Shown: positions 29,285-40,494 of the stretch, in pieces
Layout of the letters: the number at the start of each line of letters is the position of its first letter
Position numbering within the stretch: the first letter of the stretch is position 1
Position numbers and translations under genes: made by a program
Assembly: GCF_045679555.1 (NCBI RefSeq)
Contig: NC_092089.1
Location: 7,656,051 to 7,720,050, forward strand
DNA: 64,000 bases
Direction: 5' to 3'
Origin: Salvelinus alpinus
Lineage: Eukaryota > Chordata > Actinopteri > Salmoniformes > Salmonidae
The notes under the pieces: generated by a model
The model's input: the letters and a program-made list of their open reading frames with translations, nothing else
Database searches by the model: none
Told to the model about the DNA's origin: nothing

Positions 29285-30880
29285 CACACACCACCTTTAC
29301 CACGCCGAACCACAAGTCCTTAATAAATAACCAATCCAACTTTACCACATCCAACCACTAGTCCTTAATAAATAACCAATCCAACTTTACCACGTCCAAC
29401 CACAAGTCCTTAATAAATAACCAATCCAACTTTACCACGTCCAACCACAAGTCCTTAATAAATAACCAATCCAACTTTACCACGTCCAACCACAAGTCCT
29501 TAATAAATAACCAATCCAACTTTACCACGTCCAACCACAGGTCCTTAATAACCAATCCACCTTTACCACGTCCAACCACAAGTCCTTAATAAATAACCAA
29601 TCCACCTTTACCACGTCCAACCACAGGTCCTTAATAATTAACCAATCCAACTTTACCACGTCCAACCACAGGTCCTTAATAACCAATCCACCTTTACCAC
29701 GTCCAACCACAAGTCCTTAATAAATAACCAATCCACCTTTACCACGTCCAACCACAGGTCCTTAATAATTAACCAATCCAACTTTACCACGTCCAACCAC
29801 AGGTCCTTAATAACCAATCCACCTTTACCACGTCCAACCACAAGTCCTTAATAATTAACCAATCCAACTTTACCACGTCCAACCACAAGTCCTTAATAAA
29901 TAACCAATCCAACTTTACCACGTCCAACCACAGGTCCTTAATAACCAATCCACCTTTACCACGTCCAACCACAAGTCCTTAATAAATAACCAATCCACCT
30001 TTACCACGTCCAACCACAGGTCCTTAATAATTAACCAATCCAACTTTACCACGTCCAACCACAGGTCCTTAATAACCAATCCACCTTTACCACGTCCAAC
30101 CACAAGTCCTTAATAAATAACCAATCCACCTTTACCACGTCCAACCACAGGTCCTTAATAATTAACCAATCCAACTTTACCACGTCCAACCACAGGTCCT
30201 TAATAACCAATCCACCTTTACCACGTCCAACCACAAGTCCTTAATAATTAACCAATCCAACTTTACCACGTCCAACCACAGGTCCTTAATAATTAACCAA
30301 TCCACCTTTACCACGTCCAACCACAAGTCCTTAATAATTAACCAATCCAACTTTACCACGTCCAACCACAGGTCCTTAATAATTAACCAATCCACCTTTA
30401 CCACGTCCAACCACAAGTCCTTAATAATTAACCAATCCAACTTTACCACGTCCAACCACAAGTCCTTAATAAATAACCAATCCAACTTTACCACGTCCAA
30501 CCACAAGTCCTTAATAATTAACCAATCCAACTTTACCACGTCCAACCACAAGTCCTTAATAAATAACCAATCCAACTTTACCACGTCCAACCACAAGTCC
30601 TTAATAAATAACCAATCCAACTTTACCACGTCCAACCACAAGTCCTTAATAACCAATTCAACTTTACCACGTCCAACCACAAGTCCTTAATAAATAACCA
30701 TTTCAACTTTACCACGTCCAACCACAAGTCCTTAATAAATAACCAATCCAACTTTACCACGTCCAACCACAAGTCCTTAATAAATAACCAATTCAACTTT
30801 ACCACGTCCAACCACAAGTCCTTAATAAATAACCATTTCAACTTTACCACGTCCAACCACAGGTCCTTAATAAATATGTG
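29285..30880. repeat. 46-bp minisatellite with 131-bp higher-order repeats
   Basis: Units carry TACCACGTCCAACCACAAGT and CCTTAATAAATAACCAATCC. Between about 29520 and 30230 the units are arranged in 131-bp triplets: one short unit lacking ATAA/AATT, then two fuller variants. The pattern repeats at 131-bp spacing about six times. Confidence 0.95.
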
Positions 30881-31124
30881 AACTGTGGAACTCACACCTG
30901 TGATGTGGTTATTCACAGTAGACTACCAGCCTGCAGTGCTACCAACAGATGGTGGTATCGCTTTCTTAAAATAAAGGCCAATATTGTGTGAGACTCTTCT
31001 GTGGTTTACAGTGGACAGCTGGGAACCAGAGCTATTTAGCCTTTTGCACATTGGATGAGGTGAAAACTCCCTCTGTAGAATAGAATAACTTTGTGGTAAT
31101 GGTTGCCTCTCATGGTCCCCTATG

Positions 31125-31318
31125 ACGACAGTGGGCTGGGGCAGGGCTGAGGTGGCGAAGCTCAACCAGCTGGCATTAAATAATATAGACAGTGGGCTGG
31201 GGCAGGGCTGAGGTGGCGAAGCACTACCAGCTGACATTAAATAATATAGACAGTGGGCTGGGGCAGGGCTGAGGTGGTGAAGCACTACCAGCTGACATTA
31301 AATAATATAGACAATGGC
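31125..31318. repeat. 61-bp repeat, three copies
   Basis: Units carry CAGTGGGCTGGGGCAGGGCT and CATTAAATAATATAGAC. Confidence 0.9.
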
Positions 31319-31511
31319 AACAGAATGATCATAAGTGATCTACTTTATATTGATGGGTTGACGATCTCATCCTAAATCAGTCATCAATCCCCTTGTGACA
31401 GGGGAATGGAGGTTTGTTGTGTGCAACAGGGAGGGGCAACTGAATGCAAGCTTCACCCCCAAAAAATACATTGTTTAAACATTTCTGGCCTGTCCATCTA
31501 TGGGTAACAGG

Positions 31512-32256
31512 GTTAACAATGGCCAAACACCAGACAATGGCCAACCACCAGACAATGGTCAACCACCAGACAATGGCCTAACACCAGACAATGGCCAAAC
31601 ATCAGACAATGGCCAAACACCAGATAATGGCCAAACACCAGACAATGGCCAATCACCAGATAATGGCCAAACACCAGATAATGGCCAAACACCAGACAAT
31701 GGCCATACACCAGACAATGGTCAACCACCAGACAATGGCCAAACACCAGACAATGGCCATACACCAGACAATGGCCATACACCAAACAATGGCCAAACAC
31801 CAGACAATGGCCAAACACCAGATAATGGCCAAACATCAGACAATGGCTTTAAACACCAGACAATGGCTTTAAACACCAGACAATGGCCAAACACCAGATA
31901 ATGGCCAAACACCAGACAATGGCTTAACACCAGACAATGGCTTAACACCAGACAATGGCCAAACACCAGACAATGGCTTTAAACACCAGACAATGGCTTT
32001 AAACACCAGACAATGGCTTTAAACACCAGACAATGGCCAAACACCAGATAATGGCCAAACACCAGATAATGGCCAAACACCAGACAATGGCTTAACACCA
32101 GACAATGGCCAAACACCAGACAATGGCTTTAAACACCAGACAATGGCCAAACACCAGACAATGGCTTTAAACACCAGACAATGGCCAAACACCAGACAAT
32201 GGCCAAACACCAGATAATGGCCAAACACCAGACAATGGCCAAACACCAGACAATTT
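31512..32256. repeat. 18-bp minisatellite, about 40 copies
   Basis: Units read close to ACACCAGACAATGGCCAA, with variants ATAATGG, CATCAGAC and GGCTTTAAACACC. 18 is a multiple of three, so false open frames run through it. Confidence 0.95.
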
Positions 32257-32640
32257 TTTATATTAAAAAAGGAATATTTCCACCATATTAAAACGAGAGT
32301 TCTGTTCACGTAAAGAGGATTAAGTGGGTTAGAATCTTCCTAGAAGTGACAAAGGGTTGACAGAGAGATATAAAAATTATACATTTTGGCACTGTAGCAG
32401 CCTTTATAAATGTGATTTATTGAATGGTCAATATTAAAGGCCACTTCATTTAATATTTTAAGCTTTTAAAATTCAATATTCGGTGGACAATTTCCCACTT
32501 GAAATATCAAAGGGACGCAAAAGGCACTCATTTGGTGGAACGACCCATGAGTCACTGCAATAATTTTAAAGAAGTATATTATCAGTCTCGTTAAATACAC
32601 CGCTGCATGTAGTCTTTGTTATGAAAGCCTTTAGATCATC
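32257..32640. other. Spacer, no gene seen
   Basis: AT-rich, non-repeated. No exon or element recognised. Confidence 0.4.
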
Positions 32641-33650
32641 ATGTCTTGACATTTAATCAGACAGACAGCATGTCATTAGTAAAGATTGAAAAAAGTAAGG
32701 GGCCTAGACAGCTGCCCTGGGGAATTCCTGATTCTACCAGTAAGTGGCCTAGACAGCTGCCCTGGGGAATTCCTGATTCTACCTGGATTATGTTGGAGAG
32801 GCTTCCATTAAAGAACCCTCTCTGTATTCTGTTAGACAGATAACTCTTTATCCACAATATAGCAGGGGGTGTAAAGCTAGACTATAATCGATAATGACAA
32901 AAGCCGCACTGAAGTCTAACAAAACAGCTCCCAAAATCTTTTATCATCACTTTCTCTCAGCCAATCATCAGTCATTTGTGTAAGTGGTGTGCATGTTGAA
33001 TGTCCTTCCCTATCAGCGTGCTGTAAATCTGTTGTTCATTTATTTACTGTAAAATAGCATTGTATCTGGTCAAACACACATTTTCCCAAAAGTTTACGAA
33101 GGGTTGGTAACAGGCGGATTGGTCGGCTATTTGAGCCAGTAAAGGGTGATTTGCTATGGATAGCGGAATGACTTTTGCTTCCATCCAGACCTGAGGGCAC
33201 ACACTTTTTTGTAAGCTTAGATTGAAGATATGGCAAATAGAAGTGGCAATATCGTCTGCTATTATCCTCAGTAATTTTCCATCCAAGTTATCAGACCCCG
33301 GTGGCTTTTCAATAGTTTTTTCACCTCTTCCACACTCACTTTACGGAATTCAAAATTACAATGCTTGTCTTTCATATTTTGGTCAGTTTTACTTGGATGT
33401 GGAGGTTCGGCTTTTGGCCGAATGTCATGCCTAAGTTTGCTAATCTTGCCAATTAAAAAAATCATTCAAGTAGTTGGCAATATCAGTGGGTTTTGTGATG
33501 AATGAGCCATCTAATTCAATGAGTTGAGTTTGACTTTTTGCCCAAAATTTCATTTAAGGTGTTCCAAAGCTTTTTACTGTCATTCTTTATATAATTTGTC
33601 TTTGTTTTTTTAGTATAGTTTCTTCTTCCTTTTGTTCCGTTTAGTCACAT
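32640..33650 (-). pseudogene. Non-LTR retrotransposon reverse-transcriptase fragment
   Basis: Minus-strand pieces in different frames: PLSIANHPLLAQIADQS and SRPIRLLPTLRKLLGKCVFD (33036-33286), then VESGIPQGSCLGPLLFSIF (32657-32857). These are RT signatures of the LINE type (GIPQGSCLGPLLF is the box before the active site). Frames are broken, so it is inactive. The GIPQGS segment is duplicated in tandem with a 53-bp offset (AGACAGCTGCCCTGGGGAAT at 32706 and 32753). Confidence 0.7.
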
Positions 33651-33683
33651 GATTTCTCAATTTGCAGTAGGTTTGCCAATCGG

Positions 33684-34296
33684 TTATTCAGCCAGACAGT
33701 CTTTTAGGTGCCTTTTGGCAAACTCCAAGTGGGCTGTCATGTGCCTTTTACTGAGGAGTGGCATCCGTCTGGCCACTCTACAATAAAGGACTGATTGGTG
33801 GAGTGCTGCAGAGATGGTTGTCCTTCTGGAAGGTTCTCCCATCTCCACACTGTCAGTGTGACCATTGGGTTCTTGGTCACCTCCTTGAACAAGGCCTTTC
33901 TCCCCGATTGCTCTGTTTGGCAAGGCAGCCAGCTCTAGGAAGAGTCTTGGTGGTTCCAAACTTGTTCCATTTAAGAATGATGGAGGACACTGTGTTCTTG
34001 GGGACCTTCAATGCTGCAGACATGTTTTGGTACCCTTCCCCAGACATGTGCCTCAACACAATCCTGTCTCGAAGCTCTACGGACACTTTCTTTGACATGG
34101 TTTTTGCTCTGACATGCACTGTCAACTACGGGACCTTATATAGACAGGTGTGGCTTTCCAAATGCACCTGAGCTCAATTTCAAGTCTCATAGCAAAGGGT
34201 CTGAATACTTATGTAAATAAGGTATTTCTTTTTTTTATTTGTTATAAATGTGCAAACATTTCAAAAAACCTGTTTTGCTTTGTCATTATGGGGTAA
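33684..34296 (-). pseudogene. Truncated Tc1-like transposon
   Basis: Minus-strand transposase start with the helix-turn-helix region (VSVELRDRIVLRHMSGEG, then ALKVPKNTVSSIILKW) at 33877-34125, and a later part in another frame (GEPSRRTTISAALHQS) at 33684-33959. The outer end (34190-34296) has GGGTCTGAATACTTATGTAA and TTTGTCATTATGGGGTA, the usual salmonid Tc1 flank. The catalytic DDE part is missing and the frame is broken. Confidence 0.85.
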
Positions 34297-35219
34297 TTCC
34301 CCATATAGTGCCCTACCTTTAACCAAGGCCCTATTCCACATATAGTGCTCTACCTTTAACCAAGGCCCTATTCCCCATATAGTGCCCTACCTTTAACCAA
34401 GGCCCTATTCCCCATATAGTGCCCTACCTTTAACCAAGGCCCTATTCCCCATATAGGGCCCTACCTTTAACCAAGGCCCTATTCCCCATATAGTGCCCTA
34501 CCTTAAACCAAGGCCCTATTCCCCATATAGTGCTCTACCTTTAACCAAGGCCCTATTCCCCATATAGGGCCCTACCTTTAACCAAGGCCCTATTCCCCAT
34601 ATAGTGCCCTACCTTTAACCAAGGCCCTATTCCCCATATAGTGCTCTACCTTTAACCAAGGCCCTATTCCCCATATAGTGCCCTACCTTTAACCAAGGCC
34701 CTATTCCCCATATAGTGCCCTACCTTTAACCAAGGTCCTATTCCCCATATAGGGCCCTACCTTTAACCAAGGCCCTATTCCCCATATAGTGCCCTACCTT
34801 AAACCAAGGCCCTATTCCCCATATAGTGCTCTACCTTTAACCAAGGCCCCATTCCCCATATAGGGAACTACCTTTAACCAAGGCCCTATTCCCCATATAG
34901 GGCCCTACCTTTAACCAAGGCCCTATTCCCCATATAGTGCCCTACCTTAAACCAAGGCCCTATTCCCCATATAGTGCTCTACCTTTAACCAAGGCCCTAT
35001 TCCCCATATAGGGCCCTACCTTTAACCAAGGCCCTATTCCCCATATAGTGCCCTACCTTTAACCAAGGCCCTATTCCCCATATAGGGAACTACCTTTAAC
35101 CAAGGCCCTATTCCCCATATAGGGCCCTACCTTTAACCAAGGCCCTATTCCCCATATAGTGCCCTACCTTTAACCAAGGCCCTATTCCCCATATAGTGCC
35201 CTACCATATAGTGCCCTAC
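34297..35219. repeat. 38-bp minisatellite, about 24 copies
   Basis: Units carry CCCCATATAGTGCCCTACCT and TTAACCAAGGCCCTATT, with AGTGCCC/AGTGCTC/AGGGCCC/AGGGAAC variants. It starts at the end of the Tc1 relic and lies just downstream of mc2r. Confidence 0.96.
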
Positions 35220-35273
35220 CCACGGGGTCAAACACTCCGGTGGAAAGTTGTGCATTATCTAGGGAATAGGGTA

Positions 35274-35373
35274 CAGCCAAAGCCCCTCAGTGGAACAGAG
35301 CTTTGACCTCGTAGCAGAGTGGTGCAGCCAAAGCCCCTCAGTGGAACAGAGCTTTGACCTCGTAGCAGAGTCG
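35274..35373 (-). repeat. Tandem duplication of the mc2r stop-codon region
   Basis: Two copies, 51 bp apart, of a stretch containing CCTCAGTGGAACAGAGCTTT and GACCTCGTAGCAGAG. The inner copy (35325-35373) is the real end of mc2r (LCYEVKALFH and stop); the outer copy lies after the stop. Confidence 0.9.
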
Positions 35374-36255
35374 TGAGTCTGAGCAGAGCAGCATCTTCCT
35401 GAAGGTGTGTCGTAGCTCTGCGCTGCGGAAGGCGTAGATGGCCGGGTCTATCACAGCGTGACTCATCAGCAGAACCAAATTCAGCTGGAACAGAGAGCGG
35501 TAGCACTCACAGTAGGGGTTCTCTACACACACCATGAGGAGGAGGAGATGGAGGAAGAAAGGTGCCCAGCACACAACAAACACACCGAATAGCATGGTGA
35601 GCGTGAGCGCCCCCCGGAGGCTGCGGTGCGGCATGGCACTCCCGGGCAGCGCCGCAATCTTCCTGGCGTGGGACCGAGCCAGCAGGAACATGTGGACGTA
35701 GAGGAAGAGGATGAGGAGCAGCGAGATGAGGAAGAGCACGATGAAAAGGATCTTGATGACCGTGGCATCACAGAATGCCACCATGACCGTCCCGGCGACG
35801 CCGCACAGCGCCCAGATCCCCGCCAAGGCGGCGGCGGCTCGCCTCATGGTCATGATGTTGTGGTAGCGCAGCGCGTGGAAGATGGTGACGTAGCGGTCCA
35901 CGGCGATGGCCAGGAAGCTACAGATACAACCGATAAAGGACATGCAGAGCAGTGCGTCTATGATGTCGTCCACCCTCCGGACGGAGTCCCCTCGGGAGTC
36001 CAGGTGTCCGACATCGCTGAACACCATCATCAGGGTCTCCCAGGTCTTGGAGAGGGAGGAGATGGTGTTGAACGTGGCCAGGCTACAGATAAACATGTAC
36101 ATCGGGGAGTGGAGGTTCTTGTTGCGCACCACGGCCACCACCACCAACAGGTTCTCACTGAGAGACACCATACCCAACACGAAGAACGCCAGGTGGGGGA
36201 CCTTCACCACCTGACAGTCTGTGTGGTTGGAGGGGAGAACTGAGCCATCATTCAT
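35338..36255 (-). CDS. mc2r: mc2r: melanocortin 2 receptor (ACTH receptor)
   Basis: Single-exon class A receptor, 305 residues, close to the family's usual 290-320. Seen: short N-terminus with a glycosylation site (NHT at 10-12), seven hydrophobic segments, the DRY motif in AVDRYVTIFHALRYH, the CWAPFF box, and DPAIY in the last helix followed by AFRSAELRHTFRKMLL. Assigned to MC2R and not to MC5R or MC4R by DDIIDALL and NPYCECYRSLFQLN. Known of the family: binds ACTH only, needs the accessory protein MRAP to reach the surface, and couples to Gs/cAMP to drive cortisol synthesis in interrenal cells. The start at 36255 (MNDGSVLPSNHTDC) is chosen over an in-frame GTG at 36291. Oddity: the helix 2 Asp of the family appears to be Asn (CSLATFNT). 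A large array begins about 40 bases upstream of the start codon. Confidence 0.95.
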   Translation of the reverse strand: MNDGSVLPSNHTDCQVVKVPHLAFFVLGMVSLSENLLVVVAVVRNKNLHSPMYMFICSLATFNTISSLSKTWETLMMVFSDVGHLDSRGDSVRRVDDIIDALLCMSFIGCICSFLAIAVDRYVTIFHALRYHNIMTMRRAAAALAGIWALCGVAGTVMVAFCDATVIKILFIVLFLISLLLILFLYVHMFLLARSHARKIAALPGSAMPHRSLRGALTLTMLFGVFVVCWAPFFLHLLLLMVCVENPYCECYRSLFQLNLVLLMSHAVIDPAIYAFRSAELRHTFRKMLLCSDSRLCYEVKALFH

Positions 36256-36295
36256 TATGGAGACCACAGACAGTGTCAGAGCAACGTCCACAGTA

Positions 36296-37890
36296 GATCG
36301 GATCAGGGTATTTCAGAATAGATCAGAACAGGGTGTTTTAGAATAGATCAGAACAGGGTGTTTCAGAGTAACGTCCAGATCAGAACAGAACAGGGTGTTT
36401 CAGAATAGATCAGAACAGGGTGTTTCAGAATAACGTCCAGATCAGATCAGAACAGGGTGTTTCAGAGTAACGTCCAGATCAGATCAGAACAGGGTGTTTC
36501 AGAGTAACATCCAGATCAGAACAGGGTGTTTCAGAGTAACGTCCAGATCAGAACAGGGTGTTTCAGAGTAACATCCAGATCAGATCAGAACAGGGTGTTT
36601 CAGAGTAACGTCCAGATCAGAACAGAACAGGGTGTTTCAGAGTAACGTCCAGATCAGAACAGGGTGTTTCAGAGTAACATCCAGATCAGAGCAGAACAGG
36701 GTGTTTCAGAGTAACGTCCAGATCACAACAGGGTGTTTCAGAGTAACGTCCAGATCAGAACAGGGTGTTTCAGAGTAACGTCCAGATCAGAACAGAACAG
36801 GGTGTTTCAGAGTAACGTCCAGATCAGAACAGGGTGTTTCAGAGTAACATCCAGATCAGATCAGAACAGGGTGTTTCAGAGTAACGTCCAGATCACAACA
36901 GGGTGTTTCAGAGTAACGTCCAGATCAGATCAGAACAGGGTGTTTCAGAGTAACGTCCAGATCACAACAGGGTGTTTCAGAGTAACGTCCAGATCAGAAC
37001 AGGGTGTTTCAGAGTAACATCCAGATCAGATCAGAACAGGGTGTTTCAGAGTAACATCCAGAACAGAACAGGGTGTTTCAGAGTAACGTCCAGATCAGAT
37101 CAGAACAGGGTGTTTCAGAGTAACGTCCAGATCAGATCAGAACAGGGTGTTTCAGAGTAACGTCCAGATCAGATCAGAACAGGGTGTTTCAGAATAACGT
37201 CCAGATCAGAACAGGGTGTTTCAGAATAACGTCCAGATCAGAACAGAACAGGGTGTTTCAGAGTAACATCCAGAACAGAACAGGGTGTTTCAGAGTAACG
37301 TCCAGATCAGATCAGAACAGGGTGTTTCAGAGTAACGTCCAGATCAGATCAGAACAGGGTGTTTCAGAGTAACGTCCAGAACAGAACAGGGTGTTTCAGA
37401 GTAACGTCCAGATCAGAACAGGGTGTTTCAGAGTAACGTCCAGATCAGAACAGAACAGGGTGTTTCAGAATAACGTCCAGATCAGAACAGAACAGGGTGT
37501 TTCAGAATAGATCAGAACAGGGTGTTTCAGAATAACGTCCAGATCAGATCAGAACAGGGTGTTTCAGAGTAACATCCAGATCAGAACAGAACAGGGTGTT
37601 TCAGAATAACGTCCAGATCAGAACAGAACAGGGTGTTTCAGAATAACGTCCAGATCAGAACAGAACAAGGTGTTTCAGAATAACGTCCAGATCAGAACAG
37701 AACAGGGTGTTTCAGAATAACGTCCAGATCAGAACAGAACAGGGTGTTTCAGAGTAACGTCCAGATCAGAACAGAACAGGGTGTTTCAGAATAGATCAGA
37801 ACAGGGTGTTTCAGAATAACGTCCAGATCAGATCAGAACAGGGTGTTTCAGAGTAACATCCAGATCAGAACAGGGTGTTTCAGAATAGAA
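36296..37890. repeat. Variable 24-40 bp minisatellite upstream of mc2r
   Basis: Units carry AGAACAGGGTGTTTCAGAGT and AACGTCCAGATCAGA, with zero, one or two extra GATCA/GAACA pentamers. The first, most divergent unit (36275-36315: CAGAGCAACGTCCACAG, GGATCAGGGTATTTCAG) overlaps the mc2r 5' flank, so the array appears to have grown from it. It occupies the 5' untranslated or proximal promoter position. Confidence 0.95.
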
Positions 37891-38097
37891 CAGGAGCAGA
37901 AGCAGAGCAGGAGTGTCAGATCTTTGGTTCAGACAGTTAGCTGAAATGTTTCATCTTTGGTTCAGACGGTTGGCGGAAATGTCTAGTGAGGTTTGGTTCA
38001 GACAGTTGGCTGTACTGTCTCCTCAGTGTGATGGCACTCTGCATGGACCTGCTGGGTGGTGGTTGGGTTGTGATGGATCACCTTAGTAGACCAGGTA

Positions 38098-38300
38098 CTG
38101 TAGAGAGGAGATGATTCTAGAGAGGAGACGATTCTAGAGAGGAGATGATTCTGGAGAGGAGACGATTCTGGAGAGGAGACGATTCTAGAGAGGAGACGAT
38201 TCTAGAGAGGAGACGATTCTGGAGATGATTCTAGAGAGGAGATGATTCTAGAGAGGAGATGATTCTGGAGAGGAGATGATTCTGGAGAGGAGATGACCCC
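38098..38300. repeat. 17-bp minisatellite, about 12 copies
   Basis: Units of the type GAGAGGAGATGATTCTA/G. Confidence 0.93.
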
Positions 38301-38370
38301 ACCTGTGGAAAGAGAACAAAAACATGAAAGAAATTACATCAAATTTAATTGAACACATGATGAGTGTGAT

Positions 38371-38374
38371 AGTG

Positions 38375-38405
<31 letters not shown>

Positions 38406-38445
38406 ACGTGTGTGTGTGTATGTAGTGTATGTGCACGTGTGGGGA
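38371..38445. repeat. Interrupted (TG)n microsatellite
   Basis: GTGTGT runs broken by single changes, followed by a C-rich run. Confidence 0.9.
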
Positions 38446-38539
38446 AGCCAAGCCCCCCCACCCCCCAAAAATATCATTTTACAACCTATGTGTTGTGATA
38501 ATTGCGTTATTTGCTCTATAACCTGTTAGTTCATATGCC

Positions 38540-39507
38540 TTGACATCGTGATATATAGACCTAAGGCCTTGTGATAGATAGGCCTAAGGCCTTGTGATAT
38601 ATAGGCCTAAGGCCTTGACATTGTGATATATAGGCCTAAGGCCTTGACATCGTGATATATAGGCCTTGACACTGTGATATATAGGCCTAAGGCCTTGACA
38701 TCGTGATATATAGGCCTAAGGCCTTGACATCGTGATATATAGGCCTAAGGCCTTGACATCGTGATATATAGGCCTAAGGCCTTGACATCGTGATATATAG
38801 GCCTAAGGCCTTGACATCGTGATATATAGGCCTAAGGCCGAGACATTGGCATATATAGGCCTAAGGCCTTGACATCGTGATATATAGGCCTTGACACTGT
38901 GATATATAGGCCTAAGGCCTTGACATCGTGATATATAGGCCTAAGGCCGAGACATTGGGATATATAGGCCTAAGGCCTTGACATCGTGTAATATAGGCCT
39001 TGACACTGTGATATATAGGCTTAAGGCCGAGACATTGGGATATATAGGCCTAAGGCCTTGACACCGTGATATATAGCCCTAAGGCCTTGACATCGTGATA
39101 TATAGGCCTAAGGCCTTGACATCGTGATATATAGGCCTAAGGCCGAGACATTGGCATATATAGGCCTAAGGCCTTGACATCGTGATATATAGGCCTTGAC
39201 ACTGTGATATATAGGCCTAAGGCCTTGACATCGTGATATATAGGCCTAAGGCCGAGACATTGGGATATATAGGCCTAAGGCCTTGACATCGTGTAATATA
39301 GGCCTTGACACTGTGATATATAGGCTTAAGGCCTTGACATCGTGATATATAGGCCTTGACACCGTGATATATATGCCTAAGGCCTTGACACCGTGATATA
39401 TAGGCCTAAGGCCGAGACATTGGGATATATAGGCCTAAGGCCTTGACACCGTGATATATAGCCCTAAGGCCTTGACATCGTGATATATAGGCCTAAGGCC
39501 TCTGATA
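38540..39507. repeat. About 29-bp minisatellite with larger duplicated blocks
   Basis: Units carry GTGATATATAGGCCTAAGGC and CTTGACATC, some shortened to a CCTTGACACTG form, some reading CGAGACATTGG. The rare variant CATCGTGTAATATAGGCC occurs near 38983 and 39286, indicating a block duplication of about 300 bp. Confidence 0.94.
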
Positions 39508-39607
39508 GGGCACCAACTCATCATCAAGCTTTGATGATTTGAATCAGCTGTGTAGAGCTAGGGCAAACAACTAAACATGCACCCAGGACCGAGGTTGGGA
39601 AACCTTG

Positions 39608-39838
39608 TGCCTGGGCACCAAGACCATCTGCTAGGGCACCAAGGCCATCTGATAGGGCACCAAGGCCATCTGATAGGGCACCAATGCCATCTGCTAGAGC
39701 ACCAAGGCCATCTGCCAGGGCACCAAGGCCATCTGCCAGGGCACAAGGCCATCTGATAGGGCACCAAGGCCACCTGCCAGGGCACCAAGGCCATCTGCTA
39801 GGGCACCAAGGCCATCTGCCAGGGCACCAAGGCCATTG
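39608..39838. repeat. 21-bp minisatellite, about 11 copies
   Basis: Units close to GGGCACCAAGGCCATCTGCTA, with CTGATA/CTGCCA variants. Confidence 0.93.
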
Positions 39839-39944
39839 ACCAAAACAGACAATTATACTGATTTGAAAACTGAAAAACACGAGCTATTCTGTTAAGAAAA
39901 ACATACGTTTATGTAAATGTACATAAATAATTAGTCTACATGTC

Positions 39945-40490
39945 AAAGTGTAGGTGATAGTCTGTGGTATTAACTACAGTCTATGGTATTAACTACAGTC
40001 TGTCATGTCTAAGTGTAGGTGGTAGTCTGTGGTATTAACTACAGTCTGTGGTATTAACTACAGTCTGTCATGTCTAAGTGTAGGTGATAGTCTATGGTAT
40101 TAACTACAGTCTATGGTATTAACTACAGTCTGTCATGTCAAAGTGTAGGTGATAGTCTATGGTATTAACTACAGTCTATGGTATTAACTACAGTCTGTCA
40201 TGTCAAAGTGTAGGTGATAGTCTATGGTATTAACTACAGTCTGTCATGTCTAAGTGTAGGTGATAGTCTATGGTATTAACTACAGTCTATGGTATTAACT
40301 ACAGTCTATGGTATTAACTAGTCTGTCATGTCAAAGTGTAGGTGATAGTCTATGGTATTAACTACAGTCTATGGTATTAACTACAGTCTGTCATGTCTAA
40401 GTGTAGGTGATAGTCTATGGTATTAACTACAGTCTATGGTATTAACTACAGTCTATGGTATTAACTACAGTCTACATGTCTAAGTGTAGG
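39945..40490. repeat. Composite 23/40-bp tandem repeat
   Basis: Alternates GTCTATGGTATTAACTACA units, in ones to threes, with GTCATGTCTAAGTGTAGGTG spacers. Confidence 0.92.
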
Positions 40491-40494
40491 TGAT

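Noticed and set aside
36256-36291. Longer mc2r N-terminus from a GTG at 36291
   Set aside because: GTG starts are not expected here, and the ATG at 36255 gives a normal-length receptor.
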